A stretch of DNA of 64,000 nt from an uncultured Pelagibacteraceae bacterium (GCA_902521005.1 CABYPZ010000001.1:1-64000), one strand, 5' to 3'; positions 9,723 through 23,125 are shown, counted from the stretch's first letter. A program made the numbers and translations. Notes: generated by a model from the sequence alone, not told the origin.

Positions 9723-10094
9723 ATGGCAGACTTAAATAAAATCATAGAAGATTTATCTAGTTTAACTGTTGTTGAAGCTGCAGAGCTATCAAAACAGTTA
9801 GAAGAAAAATGGGGTGTTTCAGCAGCAGCAGCAGTAGCAGCACCAGCAGCAGCTGCAGGTGGAGCAGCACCAGCAGAAGAGAAAGACGAGTTTACAATCG
9901 TGTTAGCAGCAGCAGGAGATAAAAAAATTAATGTTATAAAAGAAGTTAGAGCTGTAACTTCTTTAGGTTTAAAAGAAGCAAAAGATTTAGTAGAAGGTGC
10001 ACCAAAAGATGTCAAAACAGGTGTAAATAAAAAAGAGGCTGAAGAAATTAAAGCTAAATTAGAAGCTGCAGGCGCAAAAGTAGAACTTAAGTAA
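9723..10094 (+). CDS. rplL: Ribosomal protein L7/L12
   Basis: Ala-rich hinge plus [28 protein letters not shown]. Confidence 0.99.
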   Translation: MADLNKIIEDLSSLTVVEAAELSKQLEEKWGVSAAAAVAAPAAAAGGAAPAEEKDEFTIVLAAAGDKKINVIKEVRAVTSLGLKEAKDLVEGAPKDVKTGVNKKEAEEIKAKLEAAGAKVELK

Positions 10095-10111
10095 TTAATA
10101 GGATTTTTTAA

Positions 10112-10132
10112 CTGCGAAATTTTGTTTTGCAG
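10112..10132 (+). promoter_or_regulatory. Hairpin in the rplL-rpoB intergenic region
   Basis: CTGCGAAA-ttttg-TTTTGCAG stem-loop (one G-T pair). Confidence 0.5.
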
Positions 10133-10142
10133 CTATATATAA

Positions 10143-13100
10143 ATGAATTTATCATTTACTGAAAAAAAAAATATAAGGAAAAATTTTGGTAAGCTTAAAG
10201 AAAGCTTATCTATACCCAATTTAATAGAAGTTCAAAAAAATTCATACAAAGAACTTACAGATTTAGATACATCAGTTGAGTCTCACTTGGTTAAAGGTTT
10301 TGAAAGAGTTTTTAAAAGTATTTTTCCAATTGAAGATCTAAATGATAAAGCCACACTTGAATACGTATCTTATCGATTAGAAAAACCTAAGTTTGATGTT
10401 GATGAATGTATATCAAGAGGTCTAACTTATTCTGCTGCTTTAAAATGTACTTTAAGATTAGTTGTTTATGAAATTAATCAAGAAGAAAATACAAAAGATA
10501 TTTTATCAGCTAAAGAACAAGAAGTTTATATGGGCGAAGTTCCGATGATGACAAATAGTGGAACATTTATAACTAATGGTGTTCAAAGAGTAGTTGTTAA
10601 TCAGATGCATAGAAGTCCAGGTGTCTTTTTTGATCATGATAAAGGTAAATCTCACGCAAGTGGAAAATTATTATTCAATTGTAGAGTTATACCAAACAGA
10701 GGCTCATGGTTAGATTTTGAATTTGATGTAAAAGATTTACTTTATTTTAGAATAGATAGAAAGAAGAAAATCTTAGTTACAACATTACTTCAAGCTCTAG
10801 GATATTCTAAGGAAGATATTGTAAATGAATTTTATGATAAGGAAATTTATTCTTTTGACAAAAACATTGGCAAGTGGAAGACAAAATTTGATCCAGAAAA
10901 TTATAAAGCAAAAAATTTTACAGAAGAAGTTGTTGATGTAAAAACACAAAAAGTTGTTGTTAAAATTGGAGAGAAAATCAATTTTTTAACAGCAAAAAAA
11001 CTTGCAAACGATGGTTTAAAAGAAATTTATGTTACAAACAATTCGCTTTACGGAAATTACTTGCATACAAAAATAGTAGCTGGTGATGAAACTTTTAATA
11101 TTGGTACAGAAATTAATGAAACGATATTAACTAAAATCTTAGATGAGAATATTGATAAAATATATGTTTCCAAAACTAATTCTATTATAAAAGGACCTTA
11201 TTTACTTCAGACAATACAGCAAGATAAAAACGAAAATAAAAACGACTCAATTACTGAGATTTATAAAATGTTGAGACCTGGGGAGCCACCAACAATAGAA
11301 ATAGCATCTCAAATTTTTAATAATTTATTTTTTAGCTCTGATCGTTATGACCTTTCCGACGTAGGTAGAGTTAAGATGAATTCACGATTAAATTTACATT
11401 GTTCAGATAAAATAACTATATTAAGAAATGATGACATATTATCCATAATTAAAAAAATGTTGGATCTGAGAGATGGAAAAGATGATGTCGATGATATTGA
11501 TCATTTAGGTAATCGAAGAGTTAGATCAGTTGGTGAGCTAGTAGAAAATCAAGCCAGAATTGGTTTATATAGAATGGAAAGAGCTATTAAAGAAAAAATG
11601 ACAACATTGGATGTTGAGTCTGCAATGCCTCAAGATCTGATAAATGCCAAACCCCTTACCGTTTCATTAAAAGATTTCTTTGCAACATCTCAGCTATCTC
11701 AATTTATGGATCAAACAAATCCACTTTCTGAAATTACTCATAAAAGAAGAGTATCAGCATTAGGCCCAGGAGGTTTGACAAGAGAGAGAGCAGGTTTTGA
11801 AGTCAGAGATGTACACCCAACTCATTATGGAAGAATCTGTCCAATTGAAACACCAGAAGGTCCAAATATTGGTTTGATAAATAGTTTATCAACTTATTCT
11901 AAAATTAATAAGTATGGCTTTATAGAGAGTCCCTACAAAAGAGTAAAAAGTGGAGTAGTTCAACAAGATAGTGTCGAATATTTATCAGCAATGGAAGAGA
12001 CAAAATATACAATTGCTCAGGCAAATTCTATACTTGATAAAAATGGTAAGTTTAAAGAAGATCTTGTTTCCTGTAGACAAAATTTAAATTTTATTTTGTC
12101 AAAACCTGAAAATATTGATTATATTGATGTTTCTCCTAAACAGTTAGTTTCAGTTGCAGCATCCTTAATACCTTTTTTGGAAAATGATGATGCAAATAGA
12201 GCATTGATGGGATCTAATATGATGAGACAAGCAGTTCCTCTATTAAAACCTGAAGCACCTTTAGTTGGAACAGGTATAGAGAGCGATGTTGCCTTAGACT
12301 CAGGAGTAACAATTGTTGCAAAAAGAAATGGTGTAGTTGATAAAATAGATGGAAAAAGAATAGTTATTAAAGCTACAGATGATAAAGATTTTAGCAAATC
12401 TGGTGTTGATATCTATAATTTACAAAAATTTAAAAGATCTAATCAAAATACATGTATTAACCAAAAACCATTAGTAAGAGTTGGTGATAAAGTTAAATCT
12501 GGAGATATTATTGCCGATGGTCCTTCAACTAAAGTTGGAGAGCTGGCACTTGGAAAAAATGTTACTGTAGCATTTATGCCTTGGCAAGGGTACAATTTTG
12601 AAGACTCAATTTTAATTTCTGAAAGATGTGTAACTGATGATGTATTTACTTCTATACACATAGAAGAATATGAAGTGATGGCTAGAGATACAAAACTAGG
12701 AGAAGAAGATATAACTAGAGATATACCCAATGTAAATGAGGAGTCACTAAGAAATTTAGATGAGTCAGGAATTGTTTACATAGGAGCAGAAGTAAAGCCT
12801 GGAGATATTTTAGTTGGTAAAGTGACACCAAAGGGAGACTCAGCTTCTGGACCAGAGGAAAAGCTTCTAAGATCTATTTTTGGCGAGAAAGCAATAGATG
12901 TTACAGACACCTCATTAAAAATGCCAAGTGGAAGTGGTGGTATTGTTGTTGATGTAAGAGTTTTTAATAGACATGGTATAGAAAAAGACGAAAGATCAAT
13001 TACAATTGAAAGATCAGAAATTGAAAGTGTTCAACAAGACAAGATTGTTGAAGAGGAAATATTAGAAAGAAGTATTAAAAATTCTGCTTTATCAATTTTT

Positions 13101-14228
13101 ACAGGACTAACAATGAATAAAAAGACAAAATCTTTAAATATTGGAGATAAAATTGATGAAAATAATATTCATCAAATTCCTATATCAGATTTATTTAAAG
13201 TTTCCTTAGCTGATAAAAACAAATTGGACGCGGTGGAAAAATTAAAAGATCAGTACAACCAAGCAAAAAAAGATATTCAAGAAAGATTTGAGGATAAAGT
13301 TTTAAAAATTAGACAGGGTGACGATTTACTCCCAAGTGTTATGAAGATGGTAAAAGTTTTTGTTGCTATTAAAAGAAGATTAAGACCAGGAGATAAAATG
13401 TCAGGAAGACATGGAAACAAAGGTGTTGTAAGTAAAATTGTACCTGTTGAAGATATGCCCTACAGAGAAAATGGAAAACCTGTTGATATTGTATTAAATC
13501 CTTTAGGCGTACCAAGTAGAATGAATGTTGGTCAAATTTTAGAAACTCATTTGGGATGGGCCTGTACAGAACTTGGAGAAAATTTAAAAAATTTGATTAA
13601 TCAAAATCAAAAAAATGTTGAAAGAAATTCTAAAATTGAAAATTTCTTAAAAAATGTTTATGGAAAAGAAGTTTATGATGAAAACATACAAACCTTAAAT
13701 ACATCAGAGTTTAAGGATTTATGCGAAAATATACAAAAAGGAATTCCTATTGCTACTCCAGTATTTGATGGAGCTAAGGAAATGGATGTAACGAAAATGT
13801 TAGGAATAGCAGAACTTCCTAGCTCAGGACAAACACATTTATGGGATGGAAGAACAGGTGAAAAATTTGATAGACCTGTAACCGTAGGAACAATTTATAT
13901 GCTAAAACTCCATCATTTGGTTGAAGATAAGATTCATGCTAGATCTACAGGGCCATACAGTCTTGTAACTCAACAACCTTTAGGTGGAAAAGCTCAATTA
14001 GGTGGCCAAAGATTTGGTGAGATGGAAGTTTGGGCGCTAGAAGCTTACGGAGCATCATATACTTTACAGGAAATATTAACGGTTAAATCAGATGATGTAG
14101 CCGGAAGAGTAAAAGTTTATGAAACTATAGTCAAAGGTGAGGAAAACTTTGAATCGGGTATACCTGAATCATTTAATGTATTGGTTAAAGAAATTAAATC
14201 ATTAGCCTTAAATGTTGAATTAAACTAA
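10143..14228 (+). CDS. rpoB: RNA polymerase beta subunit
   Basis: 1361 aa full-length; [29 protein letters not shown]. Confidence 0.99.
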   Translation: MNLSFTEKKNIRKNFGKLKESLSIPNLIEVQKNSYKELTDLDTSVESHLVKGFERVFKSIFPIEDLNDKATLEYVSYRLEKPKFDVDECISRGLTYSAALKCTLRLVVYEINQEENTKDILSAKEQEVYMGEVPMMTNSGTFITNGVQRVVVNQMHRSPGVFFDHDKGKSHASGKLLFNCRVIPNRGSWLDFEFDVKDLLYFRIDRKKKILVTTLLQALGYSKEDIVNEFYDKEIYSFDKNIGKWKTKFDPENYKAKNFTEEVVDVKTQKVVVKIGEKINFLTAKKLANDGLKEIYVTNNSLYGNYLHTKIVAGDETFNIGTEINETILTKILDENIDKIYVSKTNSIIKGPYLLQTIQQDKNENKNDSITEIYKMLRPGEPPTIEIASQIFNNLFFSSDRYDLSDVGRVKMNSRLNLHCSDKITILRNDDILSIIKKMLDLRDGKDDVDDIDHLGNRRVRSVGELVENQARIGLYRMERAIKEKMTTLDVESAMPQDLINAKPLTVSLKDFFATSQLSQFMDQTNPLSEITHKRRVSALGPGGLTRERAGFEVRDVHPTHYGRICPIETPEGPNIGLINSLSTYSKINKYGFIESPYKRVKSGVVQQDSVEYLSAMEETKYTIAQANSILDKNGKFKEDLVSCRQNLNFILSKPENIDYIDVSPKQLVSVAASLIPFLENDDANRALMGSNMMRQAVPLLKPEAPLVGTGIESDVALDSGVTIVAKRNGVVDKIDGKRIVIKATDDKDFSKSGVDIYNLQKFKRSNQNTCINQKPLVRVGDKVKSGDIIADGPSTKVGELALGKNVTVAFMPWQGYNFEDSILISERCVTDDVFTSIHIEEYEVMARDTKLGEEDITRDIPNVNEESLRNLDESGIVYIGAEVKPGDILVGKVTPKGDSASGPEEKLLRSIFGEKAIDVTDTSLKMPSGSGGIVVDVRVFNRHGIEKDERSITIERSEIESVQQDKIVEEEILERSIKNSALSIFTGLTMNKKTKSLNIGDKIDENNIHQIPISDLFKVSLADKNKLDAVEKLKDQYNQAKKDIQERFEDKVLKIRQGDDLLPSVMKMVKVFVAIKRRLRPGDKMSGRHGNKGVVSKIVPVEDMPYRENGKPVDIVLNPLGVPSRMNVGQILETHLGWACTELGENLKNLINQNQKNVERNSKIENFLKNVYGKEVYDENIQTLNTSEFKDLCENIQKGIPIATPVFDGAKEMDVTKMLGIAELPSSGQTHLWDGRTGEKFDRPVTVGTIYMLKLHHLVEDKIHARSTGPYSLVTQQPLGGKAQLGGQRFGEMEVWALEAYGASYTLQEILTVKSDDVAGRVKVYETIVKGEENFESGIPESFNVLVKEIKSLALNVELN

Positions 14229-14230
14229 TT

Positions 14231-17200
14231 ATGAAAAAAGAAATTACAGATATATTTAAAAGTTCAGAAATTTCAGAGTCGCAAAATTTTAATAGTATTA
14301 AAATCACACTTGCAAGTCCTGAAAAAATAAAATCATGGACATATGGAGAAATAAAAAAACCTGAAACAATAAACTACAGAACATTTAGACCTGAAAAGGA
14401 CGGTTTATTTTGTGCGAGAATTTTTGGCCCGATAAAAGACTATGAATGTCTATGTGGTAAATACAAAAGAATGAAATTTAGAGGAATAATATGTGAAAAA
14501 TGTGGAGTTGAAATAACAAAATCTAATGTTCGAAGAGAAAGAATGGGCCACATAAATCTTGCAACACCTGTTGCACATATATGGTTTTTAAAATCATTGC
14601 CTAGCAGAATTTCTTTAGCAATAGATATGAAATTAAAAGAAGTAGAAAGAGTATTATACTTTGAACATTTTATTGTAATAGAACCAGGATTGACGAATCT
14701 TAAAAAAAATCAATTACTCACTGAAGAGGAGTTAATTAAGTATCAAGATGAGTATGGAGAAGAAGCATTTACAGCAGGAATTGGAGCCGAAGCTATTCTT
14801 GAAATTTTAAAATCAATCAACTTGAGTGAGGAAAGAGAAAGACTCGTCAAAACTATAAAAGAAACTAAATCTAAAGTAGCTGAGGAAAGATCAATTAAAA
14901 GGCTTAAATTAATAGAATCATTTATAGAAACTGGAAATAAACCTGAGTGGATGATATTAACTGTTATACCAGTTATACCGCCAGAATTAAGACCTTTGGT
15001 ACCTCTTGATGGAGGAAGATTTGCTACATCAGACTTAAACGATTTGTATCGAAGAGTAATTAATAGAAATAACCGATTAAAAAGACTGATAGATTTAAAA
15101 GCCCCTGACATAATAGTTAGAAACGAAAAAAGAATGTTACAAGAGTCCGTTGACGCTTTATTTGACAATGGAAGAAGAGGAAGGGTAATCACAGGCACTG
15201 GAAAAAGACCTTTAAAATCCTTAGCTGAGATGTTGAAAGGAAAACAGGGAAGATTTAGACAAAATTTGCTAGGAAAAAGGGTAGATTATTCTGGACGTTC
15301 AGTAATTGTTGTAGGGCCAGATCTAAAGCTGCACGAATGTGGTCTTCCAAAAAAAATGGCACTAGAATTATTTAAGCCCTTTCTTTATGCAAGATTGAAT
15401 AAATTAGGTTTAGCCTCAACAATTAAACAAGCAAAAAAATTAGTAGAGAAAGAAAGAGAAGAGGTTTGGGACGCTTTAGAACTTATTGTAAGAGAGCATC
15501 CAGTAATATTAAATAGAGCCCCAACGCTTCATAGATTAGGAGTGCAAGCATTTGAACCTAAGTTAATTGAAGGTGATGCAATTGAACTTCATCCATTAAC
15601 ATGTGCAGCTTTCAATGCTGATTTTGATGGTGATCAAATGGCAGTACATATACCATTAAGCTTAGAGGCACAATTAGAGGCTAGAGTATTGATGATGTCG
15701 ACAAATAATATATTAAGCCCATCTAATGGAAAACCAATTATTGTTCCTAGTCAGGATATGATATTAGGAATTTATTATTTATCACAACCACCACATCAAG
15801 ATAAAAGAGTTGAAGGTTACTTTGTTAACAATTCAGAAATTGAGCATGCTTTAGAGGAAGGAAAAATCAAAGTTCATTCAAGAATAGTATCACGTTTTGA
15901 AACAAAAGATGAAAAAGGTAATAAGAAAATAGAAAAGTACATAAGTACAGCTGGAAGATTTTTGTTATCAAACCTGCTACCAGTAGATTTTAACAATAAA
16001 TTTTCATTAATTGATAGGTTGCTACCTAAAAAAGTTGTGTCGGAAGTTATTGATCACGTCTTTAGATACTGTGGTCAAAAATCAACTGTAATTTTTTGTG
16101 ATAAACTTAAAGATTTAGGTTTTAAACATGCTTTCAAAGCGGGAATTTCTTTTGGGAAAGATGATTTAGTAATACCTGAAAACAAACAACAATTAATTGA
16201 TGAAACAAAAAAATTGATAACCGATTACGAAAACCAATATTCAGAGGGACTAATCACAAGAGGAGAAAAATACAATAAAGTGGTTGATGCATGGTCTAAA
16301 TGTACAGATAGAGTTGCTTCAGAAATGATGAAAAGAATTTCAGCAACTGAAGTTACAGATGATGGTCTAAAAATAAACTCCGTGTTTATGATGGCTGATA
16401 GTGGAGCAAGAGGTTCGGCAGCACAGATGAAGCAGCTTGCTGGTATGAGAGGATTAATAGCCAAACCATCAGGAGAAATTATAGAGTCTCCAATTACTTC
16501 AAACTTTAAAGAAGGACTTACAGCTTTAGAGTATTTTAATTCAACTCATGGAGCTAGAAAAGGACTAGCTGATACAGCACTTAAAACTGCTAATTCTGGT
16601 TATTTAACTAGAAGACTTTGTGATGTTGCTCAGGATTTAACTATAACAAAAGTTAAATGTGATGATCCAGGAAATATTGAATTGTCAGAAATTATTGAGG
16701 GTGGAAATATAATTGTCAGTTTATCAGAAAGATCTTTAGGAAGAGTAACTGCAGCAGATGTTAAAAATCCTATAACAGGTGAGGTAATTCTTAAAAATAA
16801 TGAAATGATTGATGAAAGTGCTTGTGAAAAAATTGATGCAGCAGGCGTTAAGGTTATAAAAGTATATTCTGTAATAACTTGTAGTTCCAAAGAAGGTGTT
16901 TGCGCAAAATGTTATGGTAGAGATTTATCAAGAGGAAAAATGGTTCATGTTGGTGAAGCCATAGGAATGATATCTGCACAATCTATTGGTGAGCCAGGTA
17001 CTCAATTAACAATGAGAACATTCCATGTTGGAGGTACAGCATCAATCAAACAAGACTCTCAAGTTGTTACTAAGTCTGAAGGTACATTAAAAGTTATAAA
17101 TACAAACTTATTAGAAGACTCTAAAAAAAATCTAGTAGTAATGGGAAGAAACACTCAACTATCAATTGAGGATGAAAACGGACTTCAAACAGCAGTCTAT

Positions 17201-18394
17201 AAGGTACCTTATGGTTCAAAATTATTTTTTCAAAATGGAGATAAAGTTAAAAAGAATACAAAAATTTGTGAATGGGACCCATACACTACACCTGTTATTG
17301 CAGAAAAAAGTGGTACTGCTAATTATGTTGATTTAATTGATGGCGTATCTATTGCTGAGACTTTAGATGATGCCACAGGTATATCTACTAAAGCAGTTAT
17401 TGATTGGAAAACTCAATCCAAAAATACAGATCTAAAACCTAGAATTACATTGAGAGATGAAAAAGGTAATGTCATTAAAAAAGCTGATGACAATGAAGCA
17501 AGATATTATTTAGTCCCTGACTCAATTTTATCTGTAAAAGATGGTCAAAAGATATTTGCTGGTGATGTAATTGCTAGATTACCTAAAGAAACATCAAAAA
17601 CAAAAGATATAACCGGTGGTTTGCCAAGAGTAGCGGAACTTTTTGAAGCAAGAAAAGCAAAAGACAGCGCTATTATTGCAGAGAACGATGGTAAAGTAAT
17701 TTTTGGTAAAGAAGTTCGTGGTAAACAAAGAATATCTATATTATCTGACAATGGTGAAAGTTCTAATTACTTAATTCCCAAAGGTAAGCATATTAATTTT
17801 AACCAAGGCGAGTCTATTAAAAAAGGAGAATATTTACTAGACGGTCAACCGCTTCCTCATGACATATTAAGAATTTTAGGAATAAAAGAATTAACAGAAT
17901 ATTTTGTTAACCAAGTTCAAGAAGTTTATAGACTTCAAGGTGTTATTATAAATGATAAACACATTGAAACAATTTTAAGACAAATGCTTAAAAAAATTGA
18001 AGTTAAAGAATCTGGAGACTCTGGATTGTTGCCGGGTGAAATTATTGATAGAATAAAATTTGAGAATTTAAATGAAAAATTAAAATCAGAAAAGAAGGTT
18101 CCTGCAAAAGGAGAAAGAGTTTTAATGGGTATAACTAAGGCTTCTTTACAAACTGAGTCTTTTATTTCAGCCGCTTCATTCCAAGAAACTACTAGAGTAT
18201 TAACTGATGCTGCCATTAGAGGTAAAGTTGATAAACTAGCTGGATTAAAAGAGAATGTTATTGTCGGTCGATTAGTACCAGCTGGAACAGGTACGATTAA
18301 AAACTCTTGGAACAAAAAAGCTCTCACAGACGATCAAAAGTTTCTATCTGATCAAGAAAGCAAAGAACCTCAAGAAGACCAAGTAAATCAATAA
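14231..18394 (+). CDS. rpoC: RNA polymerase beta' subunit
   Basis: 1387 aa; [12 protein letters not shown] catalytic motif. Confidence 0.99.
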   Translation: MKKEITDIFKSSEISESQNFNSIKITLASPEKIKSWTYGEIKKPETINYRTFRPEKDGLFCARIFGPIKDYECLCGKYKRMKFRGIICEKCGVEITKSNVRRERMGHINLATPVAHIWFLKSLPSRISLAIDMKLKEVERVLYFEHFIVIEPGLTNLKKNQLLTEEELIKYQDEYGEEAFTAGIGAEAILEILKSINLSEERERLVKTIKETKSKVAEERSIKRLKLIESFIETGNKPEWMILTVIPVIPPELRPLVPLDGGRFATSDLNDLYRRVINRNNRLKRLIDLKAPDIIVRNEKRMLQESVDALFDNGRRGRVITGTGKRPLKSLAEMLKGKQGRFRQNLLGKRVDYSGRSVIVVGPDLKLHECGLPKKMALELFKPFLYARLNKLGLASTIKQAKKLVEKEREEVWDALELIVREHPVILNRAPTLHRLGVQAFEPKLIEGDAIELHPLTCAAFNADFDGDQMAVHIPLSLEAQLEARVLMMSTNNILSPSNGKPIIVPSQDMILGIYYLSQPPHQDKRVEGYFVNNSEIEHALEEGKIKVHSRIVSRFETKDEKGNKKIEKYISTAGRFLLSNLLPVDFNNKFSLIDRLLPKKVVSEVIDHVFRYCGQKSTVIFCDKLKDLGFKHAFKAGISFGKDDLVIPENKQQLIDETKKLITDYENQYSEGLITRGEKYNKVVDAWSKCTDRVASEMMKRISATEVTDDGLKINSVFMMADSGARGSAAQMKQLAGMRGLIAKPSGEIIESPITSNFKEGLTALEYFNSTHGARKGLADTALKTANSGYLTRRLCDVAQDLTITKVKCDDPGNIELSEIIEGGNIIVSLSERSLGRVTAADVKNPITGEVILKNNEMIDESACEKIDAAGVKVIKVYSVITCSSKEGVCAKCYGRDLSRGKMVHVGEAIGMISAQSIGEPGTQLTMRTFHVGGTASIKQDSQVVTKSEGTLKVINTNLLEDSKKNLVVMGRNTQLSIEDENGLQTAVYKVPYGSKLFFQNGDKVKKNTKICEWDPYTTPVIAEKSGTANYVDLIDGVSIAETLDDATGISTKAVIDWKTQSKNTDLKPRITLRDEKGNVIKKADDNEARYYLVPDSILSVKDGQKIFAGDVIARLPKETSKTKDITGGLPRVAELFEARKAKDSAIIAENDGKVIFGKEVRGKQRISILSDNGESSNYLIPKGKHINFNQGESIKKGEYLLDGQPLPHDILRILGIKELTEYFVNQVQEVYRLQGVIINDKHIETILRQMLKKIEVKESGDSGLLPGEIIDRIKFENLNEKLKSEKKVPAKGERVLMGITKASLQTESFISAASFQETTRVLTDAAIRGKVDKLAGLKENVIVGRLVPAGTGTIKNSWNKKALTDDQKFLSDQESKEPQEDQVNQ

Positions 18395-18423
18395 AAATAA
18401 GCTGTTTTTCTTACTGTTTTAAA

Positions 18424-18451
18424 TTGACAAAAGAGATTTCTATAGTAATTT
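18424..18451 (+). promoter_or_regulatory. Candidate promoter of the rpsL (str) operon
   Basis: TTGACA (18424-18429), 16 nt, TAATTT (18446-18451) in the 152-nt rpoC-rpsL gap. Confidence 0.4.
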
Positions 18452-18474
18452 GTCGATAATTTTTGGTTGGAATG

Positions 18475-18521
18475 TAGTGCATTAGCACTAAACGCTGCCA
18501 CAAATAACCTGTCAGTTATTT
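18475..18521 (+). promoter_or_regulatory. Two tandem hairpins in the rpoC-rpsL gap (putative leader)
   Basis: TAGTGC-atta-GCACTA (18475-18490) and AAATAAC-ctgtca-GTTATTT (18502-18521). Confidence 0.5.
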
Positions 18522-18546
18522 TCATCAAAAATAAAAATATAAAATT

Positions 18547-18918
18547 ATGCCAACGATAAACCAGTTGTTAAGAAAAAAAAGGATTAAACCATTAGCAAGA
18601 AATAAAGTTCCAGCTTTGGAAAAACAACCCTTAAAGAGAGGTGTATGTGTAAAAGTTTATACTACCACTCCTAAAAAACCAAACTCAGCTTTAAGAAAAG
18701 TTGCAAGAGTAAGATTATCTAATGGATTCGAAGTTACAGCATATATACCTGGGGAAGGTCACAATCTACAAGAGCACTCAGTTGTTTTGATTAGAGGTGG
18801 AAGAGTTAAAGATTTACCAGGAGTTAGGTATCATATTTTAAGAGGTAATCTTGATACACAAGGTGTTGCAAATAGAAAAAAAAGAAGATCTTTGTACGGA
18901 ACAAAAAAAGGTAAATAA
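18547..18918 (+). CDS. rpsL: Ribosomal protein S12
   Basis: [28 protein letters not shown]. Confidence 0.99.
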   Translation: MPTINQLLRKKRIKPLARNKVPALEKQPLKRGVCVKVYTTTPKKPNSALRKVARVRLSNGFEVTAYIPGEGHNLQEHSVVLIRGGRVKDLPGVRYHILRGNLDTQGVANRKKRRSLYGTKKGK

Positions 18919-18923
18919 TAATT

Positions 18924-19394
18924 ATGTCAAGAAAAAGAAAAGCTCCAAAAAAAATTCCCGTTATTGATCCTAAATATAAGTCAACAATAATTCCAAAATT
19001 AATTAATTCAATTATGTATGATGGAAAAAAAACAATAGCTGAAAAAATAGTTTATGATGCCATTGATAAGATTAAAACGAAGTCAAAAGAGGAACCAATC
19101 AATATTTTTAATGAAGCAATAAACAATATAAGACCGACTGTAGAAGTAAGGTCAAGAAGAGTAGGTGGAGCAACTTATCAAGTACCAGTAGAAGTTAAGA
19201 ATAAAAGATCTCAAGCATTAGCTCTGAGATGGTTAATTGATGCTTCAAGAAAAAGAAAAGATAAAAATATGTCAGATAAGATTTTCAACGAAATATTTGA
19301 TGCATATCAAAACAGAGGATCAGCAATTAAAAAAAAGGAAGATACACATAAAATGGCAGAGTCGAATAAAGCTTTTGCACATTTTAGATGGTAA
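18924..19394 (+). CDS. rpsG: Ribosomal protein S7
   Basis: VEVRSRRVGGATYQVPVEV. Confidence 0.99.
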   Translation: MSRKRKAPKKIPVIDPKYKSTIIPKLINSIMYDGKKTIAEKIVYDAIDKIKTKSKEEPINIFNEAINNIRPTVEVRSRRVGGATYQVPVEVKNKRSQALALRWLIDASRKRKDKNMSDKIFNEIFDAYQNRGSAIKKKEDTHKMAESNKAFAHFRW

Positions 19395-19400
19395 AATTTT

Positions 19401-21479
19401 ATGTCAAGAACTCATACATTAGACAAATATAGAAATATAGGAATCATGGCTCATATTGATGCTGGTAAAACCACAACCACGGAAAGAATTTTGTATTACA
19501 CAGGAAAAAGCCATAAAATTGGAGAAGTTCATGATGGAGCCGCAACAATGGATTGGATGGAGCAAGAACAAGAAAGAGGAATAACAATAACTTCTGCAGC
19601 AACAACTTGTTTTTGGAATGATCACAGGATTAATATTATAGATACACCAGGACACGTTGATTTTACAATTGAAGTTGAAAGATCTCTTAAAGTTCTAGAT
19701 GGTGCTGTTGCGGTTTTTGATGGAGTTGCAGGTGTAGAACCTCAATCAGAAACTGTTTGGAGACAGGCTGATAAATATAAAGTCCCTAGAATTTGTTTTA
19801 TAAACAAACTGGATAGAACCGGTGCTGATTTTTTCAGATGTGTAGAAATGATAAAAGATAGGCTTGGGGCAAAACCCTTAGTTTTGCAAGTCCCAATTGG
19901 CATTGAAGCTTCGTTAACTGGTATTGTAGACCTAGTTAAAATGAAAGCAATAGTTTGGAAAAATGAGGATTTAGGTGCTGCTTGGGAAGAAAAAGAAATA
20001 CCTGAAGATTTAAAAGAAATTTCAAAAAAATATAGAACAGAATTAGTTGAAACTGCTGTTGAACAAGATGAAAAATTAATGGAAAGCTACTTAAATGGAG
20101 ATGAAATAAAAGGTGAAGATCTAATAAGATGTATACGAAAAGGTTGCTTAAATTTTAGCTTTGTTCCTATAACTACTGGATCAGCATTTAAAAATAAAGG
20201 TGTTCAACCACTTTTAGATGCAGTTATAAACTATTTGCCTAGTCCTGTAGATATTGGATTAATCAAAGGTACAAAACCAGGTACAGGGGACGAGATGGAG
20301 ATGAAATTTGATGATAAAGCGCCATTTTCAGCTTTAGCTTTTAAAGTTGCTAATGATCCATTTGTTGGATCACTAACCTTTATAAGGATTTATTCTGGAA
20401 CAATAAAGTCTGGTACAGGAATTTATAACTCATCAAAGGAAAAAGAAGAAAGAGTTGGAAGGATGCTTTTGATGCATGCAAATTCTAGAGAAGATATTAA
20501 AGAAGCTAATGCTGGAGATATAGTTGCACTAGCTGGTTTGAAATATACTATTACTGGTCATACACTAGCGAATGAGGAAAACCCAGTATTGTTAGAACCT
20601 ATGGAATTTCCAGATCCTGTAATAGAGATTGCGGTTGAACCAAAAACAAAAGCTGACCAAGAAAAAATGGGAGAAGCTTTGGGTCGTCTAGCAAAGGAAG
20701 ATCCATCTTTTAGAGTTACCTCCGATGAAGAGTCTGGTCAAACAATAATCAAAGGTATGGGTGAATTACATTTAGACATTATTGTTGATAGAATGAAAAG
20801 AGAATTTAAAGTTGAAGCAAATGTTGGTGCGCCTCAAGTAGCTTATAGAGAGACACTTCAAAATCCTACAGAGTTTGATTACACTCATAAAAAACAAAGT
20901 GGTGGTGCAGGACAATTTGCTAGAGTTAAATTGTTGGTTGAACCACTTGAGCCAGGTAAAGGTAGAGAAATAGAAAGTAAAATTAAAGGTGGTGCTATAC
21001 CAAAAGAATTTATTCCTGGAGTAGAAAAAGGTGTAGAAACAGTTGCAGATGGAGGGATTTTAGCTGGTTTTCCAATGATTGATTATAAAGTTACTATATT
21101 AGATGGCTTACACCATGATGTAGATTCAAGTGTTTTAGCATTTGAATTAGCTGCTCGTGCATGTTTTAAAGAAGCATGTACCAGAGGTACACTTAAATTA
21201 CTTGAGCCAGTAATGAGAGTAGAAGTCGTGACCCCAGAGGATTATATGGGAGATGTAATTGGAGACCTAAATAGTAGAAGAGGTCAAATTAATACTCAAG
21301 AAACCAGAGGAAATGCAACTGTAATAACAGCAATGGTTCCACTTTCTAATATGTTTGGTTATATAAATAGCCTAAGATCTATGTCTCAAGGAAGAGCTCA
21401 ATATTCAATGTTTTTTGATCATTATTCAAAAGTACCACAAAATGTTCAAGACGATGTAACAAAAAAGATTGCAGGATAA
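19401..21479 (+). CDS. fusA: Elongation factor G
   Basis: [35 protein letters not shown]; 692 aa. Confidence 0.99.
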   Translation: MSRTHTLDKYRNIGIMAHIDAGKTTTTERILYYTGKSHKIGEVHDGAATMDWMEQEQERGITITSAATTCFWNDHRINIIDTPGHVDFTIEVERSLKVLDGAVAVFDGVAGVEPQSETVWRQADKYKVPRICFINKLDRTGADFFRCVEMIKDRLGAKPLVLQVPIGIEASLTGIVDLVKMKAIVWKNEDLGAAWEEKEIPEDLKEISKKYRTELVETAVEQDEKLMESYLNGDEIKGEDLIRCIRKGCLNFSFVPITTGSAFKNKGVQPLLDAVINYLPSPVDIGLIKGTKPGTGDEMEMKFDDKAPFSALAFKVANDPFVGSLTFIRIYSGTIKSGTGIYNSSKEKEERVGRMLLMHANSREDIKEANAGDIVALAGLKYTITGHTLANEENPVLLEPMEFPDPVIEIAVEPKTKADQEKMGEALGRLAKEDPSFRVTSDEESGQTIIKGMGELHLDIIVDRMKREFKVEANVGAPQVAYRETLQNPTEFDYTHKKQSGGAGQFARVKLLVEPLEPGKGREIESKIKGGAIPKEFIPGVEKGVETVADGGILAGFPMIDYKVTILDGLHHDVDSSVLAFELAARACFKEACTRGTLKLLEPVMRVEVVTPEDYMGDVIGDLNSRRGQINTQETRGNATVITAMVPLSNMFGYINSLRSMSQGRAQYSMFFDHYSKVPQNVQDDVTKKIAG

Positions 21480-21480
21480 T

Positions 21481-21789
21481 ATGGAAAAACAAAATATCAG
21501 AATAAAATTACGAGCTTATGATAATAAGATTTTGGACCAATCCACTGCAGAGATAGTGAATACTGTAAAAAGAACAGGTGCAAATATAAAAGGACCAATA
21601 CCTCTACCAACCAAAATTGAAAGATATACTGTACTTAGATCACCTCATATAGATAAAAAAAGTAGAGAACAATTTGAAACTAGAACGCATAAAAGACTTA
21701 TAGATATTATTGAACCAACACCACAAACTGTAGAAGCATTGATGAAACTAGACTTAGCTTCAGGTGTAGATGTGGAAATAAAAATTTAA
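21481..21789 (+). CDS. rpsJ: Ribosomal protein S10
   Basis: [31 protein letters not shown]-track start at 21469 is probably too early, ATG at 21481. Confidence 0.98.
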   Translation: MEKQNIRIKLRAYDNKILDQSTAEIVNTVKRTGANIKGPIPLPTKIERYTVLRSPHIDKKSREQFETRTHKRLIDIIEPTPQTVEALMKLDLASGVDVEIKI

Positions 21790-21791
21790 AA

Positions 21792-22502
21792 ATGACAGAT
21801 ATAGCTTTAATAGGAAAAAAAATTGGTATGACTAGAGAGTTTTTTAAATCAGGTCAATCTGTACCTGTAACTGTTGTTAAAATGCAAAAAGGTAGAGTAA
21901 TACAAATTATTAGTGAGGATAAAAATGGTTATAATGCAGTACAAATAGGATTTGGTAAAATTAAAAATTCAAAACTTACTAAATCAATGAAAGGTTTTTT
22001 CGCTAAAAAAAACACAGAGCCAAAAAAAAAATTAAAAGAATTTAGAGTTAAAAATCTTGAGAGTTTTAAAGAAGGTAATGAAATAGGTCTTGAGATATTT
22101 AAAGATATTAAATTTGTAGATATTAAATCAAAAACAATAGGTAAAGGATTTGCAGGTGTAATGAAACGTCATAATTTCAGTGGCCTAAGAGCATCTCATG
22201 GTGTTTCTATCTCTCACCGTGCTCATGGATCCACAGGTCAAAACCAAGATCCTGGAAAAGTATTCAAGAATAAAAAAATGGCCGGTCACATGGGTGATAA
22301 ATTAAGAACAATTCAAAATATTGAAATTATTAAATCTGATGAGGAAAATGATCTTTTGTATTTAAAGGGATCAATACCGGGGTCAAAAAACTCAGAAGTT
22401 TTAGTAAAAAAATCAGTAAAAAATATTAAAAAATTAACTATTAATGAAAAAATTGAAGAATTTGAAAAACAAAAAAAAATCCCAGATAAAAAGAAAAAAT
22501 AA
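21792..22502 (+). CDS. rplC: Ribosomal protein L3
   Basis: GKKIGMTREFF, HGVSISHRAHGSTGQNQDPGKVFKNKKMAGHMG. Confidence 0.98.
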   Translation: MTDIALIGKKIGMTREFFKSGQSVPVTVVKMQKGRVIQIISEDKNGYNAVQIGFGKIKNSKLTKSMKGFFAKKNTEPKKKLKEFRVKNLESFKEGNEIGLEIFKDIKFVDIKSKTIGKGFAGVMKRHNFSGLRASHGVSISHRAHGSTGQNQDPGKVFKNKKMAGHMGDKLRTIQNIEIIKSDEENDLLYLKGSIPGSKNSEVLVKKSVKNIKKLTINEKIEEFEKQKKIPDKKKK

Positions 22503-23125
22503 TGAAAATAGATAAATATAATATTGATGGTAATAAGGAAAGTATTGAAGTTTTGGATAAACTTTTTTCAGCTAAAATTAACAATCAACTTGTTAGTAAT
22601 GTTTTGTATAAGGCTAATTCAAACTACAAGGGTAGAAAAGCAAAAACTAAGCAAAAAAATGAAATCATTGGATCAACTTCAAAGATTTATGCCCAAAAAG
22701 GTACTGGTAATGCCAGACACGCAAGTAGAAAAGCACCTATTTTTGTTGGTGGTGGTGTAGCTCACGGACCAAAAGGGGAGTCAAACTATAACAAAAGAAA
22801 AATCACCAAAAGTGAGAAAAAAAATAGTATTTCGTCTTTAATATCTGAAAAAAATAAAATGAAATCATTAATAATACTTAACGACTTTATTAAAGAAATA
22901 AAAAAAACAAAAGAAATGAATAATATTTTGGTTAAACTAGATTCTAAAAATTCTTTGTTAATTCTTGACAAAAACTCAAAAGAAAAAATATTTAAATCAA
23001 TTAAAAATATTCCAAATGTTAAAGCTACTGATGTAAATCATTTTAATGCATTTGATATTATCAAATACAAAAAGCTTATAATCACAGAAAGTGCTGTTAA
23101 AGAAATAGAAAAGAGGTACTCATGA
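22502..23125 (+). CDS. rplD: Ribosomal protein L4
   Basis: QKGTGNARHASRKAPIFVGGGVAHGPK. Confidence 0.97.
   Translation: MKIDKYNIDGNKESIEVLDKLFSAKINNQLVSNVLYKANSNYKGRKAKTKQKNEIIGSTSKIYAQKGTGNARHASRKAPIFVGGGVAHGPKGESNYNKRKITKSEKKNSISSLISEKNKMKSLIILNDFIKEIKKTKEMNNILVKLDSKNSLLILDKNSKEKIFKSIKNIPNVKATDVNHFNAFDIIKYKKLIITESAVKEIEKRYS

Noticed and set aside
9820-9880. GCA/GCAGCA repeat tract resembling a microsatellite
   Set aside because: It encodes the normal Ala-rich flexible hinge of L7/L12.
9281-10015. 244-aa antisense ORF opposite rplJ/rplL
   Set aside because: Composition mirrors the Ala-rich L7/L12 and L10 codons; antisense shadow ORF of strongly supported genes.
19237-19422. 61-aa ORF inside rpsG
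   Set aside because: Out-of-frame overlap with S7; no independent support.
22524-22760. 78-aa out-of-frame ORF within rplD
   Set aside because: Lies inside the well-supported L4 gene in another frame; AT-rich chance ORF.
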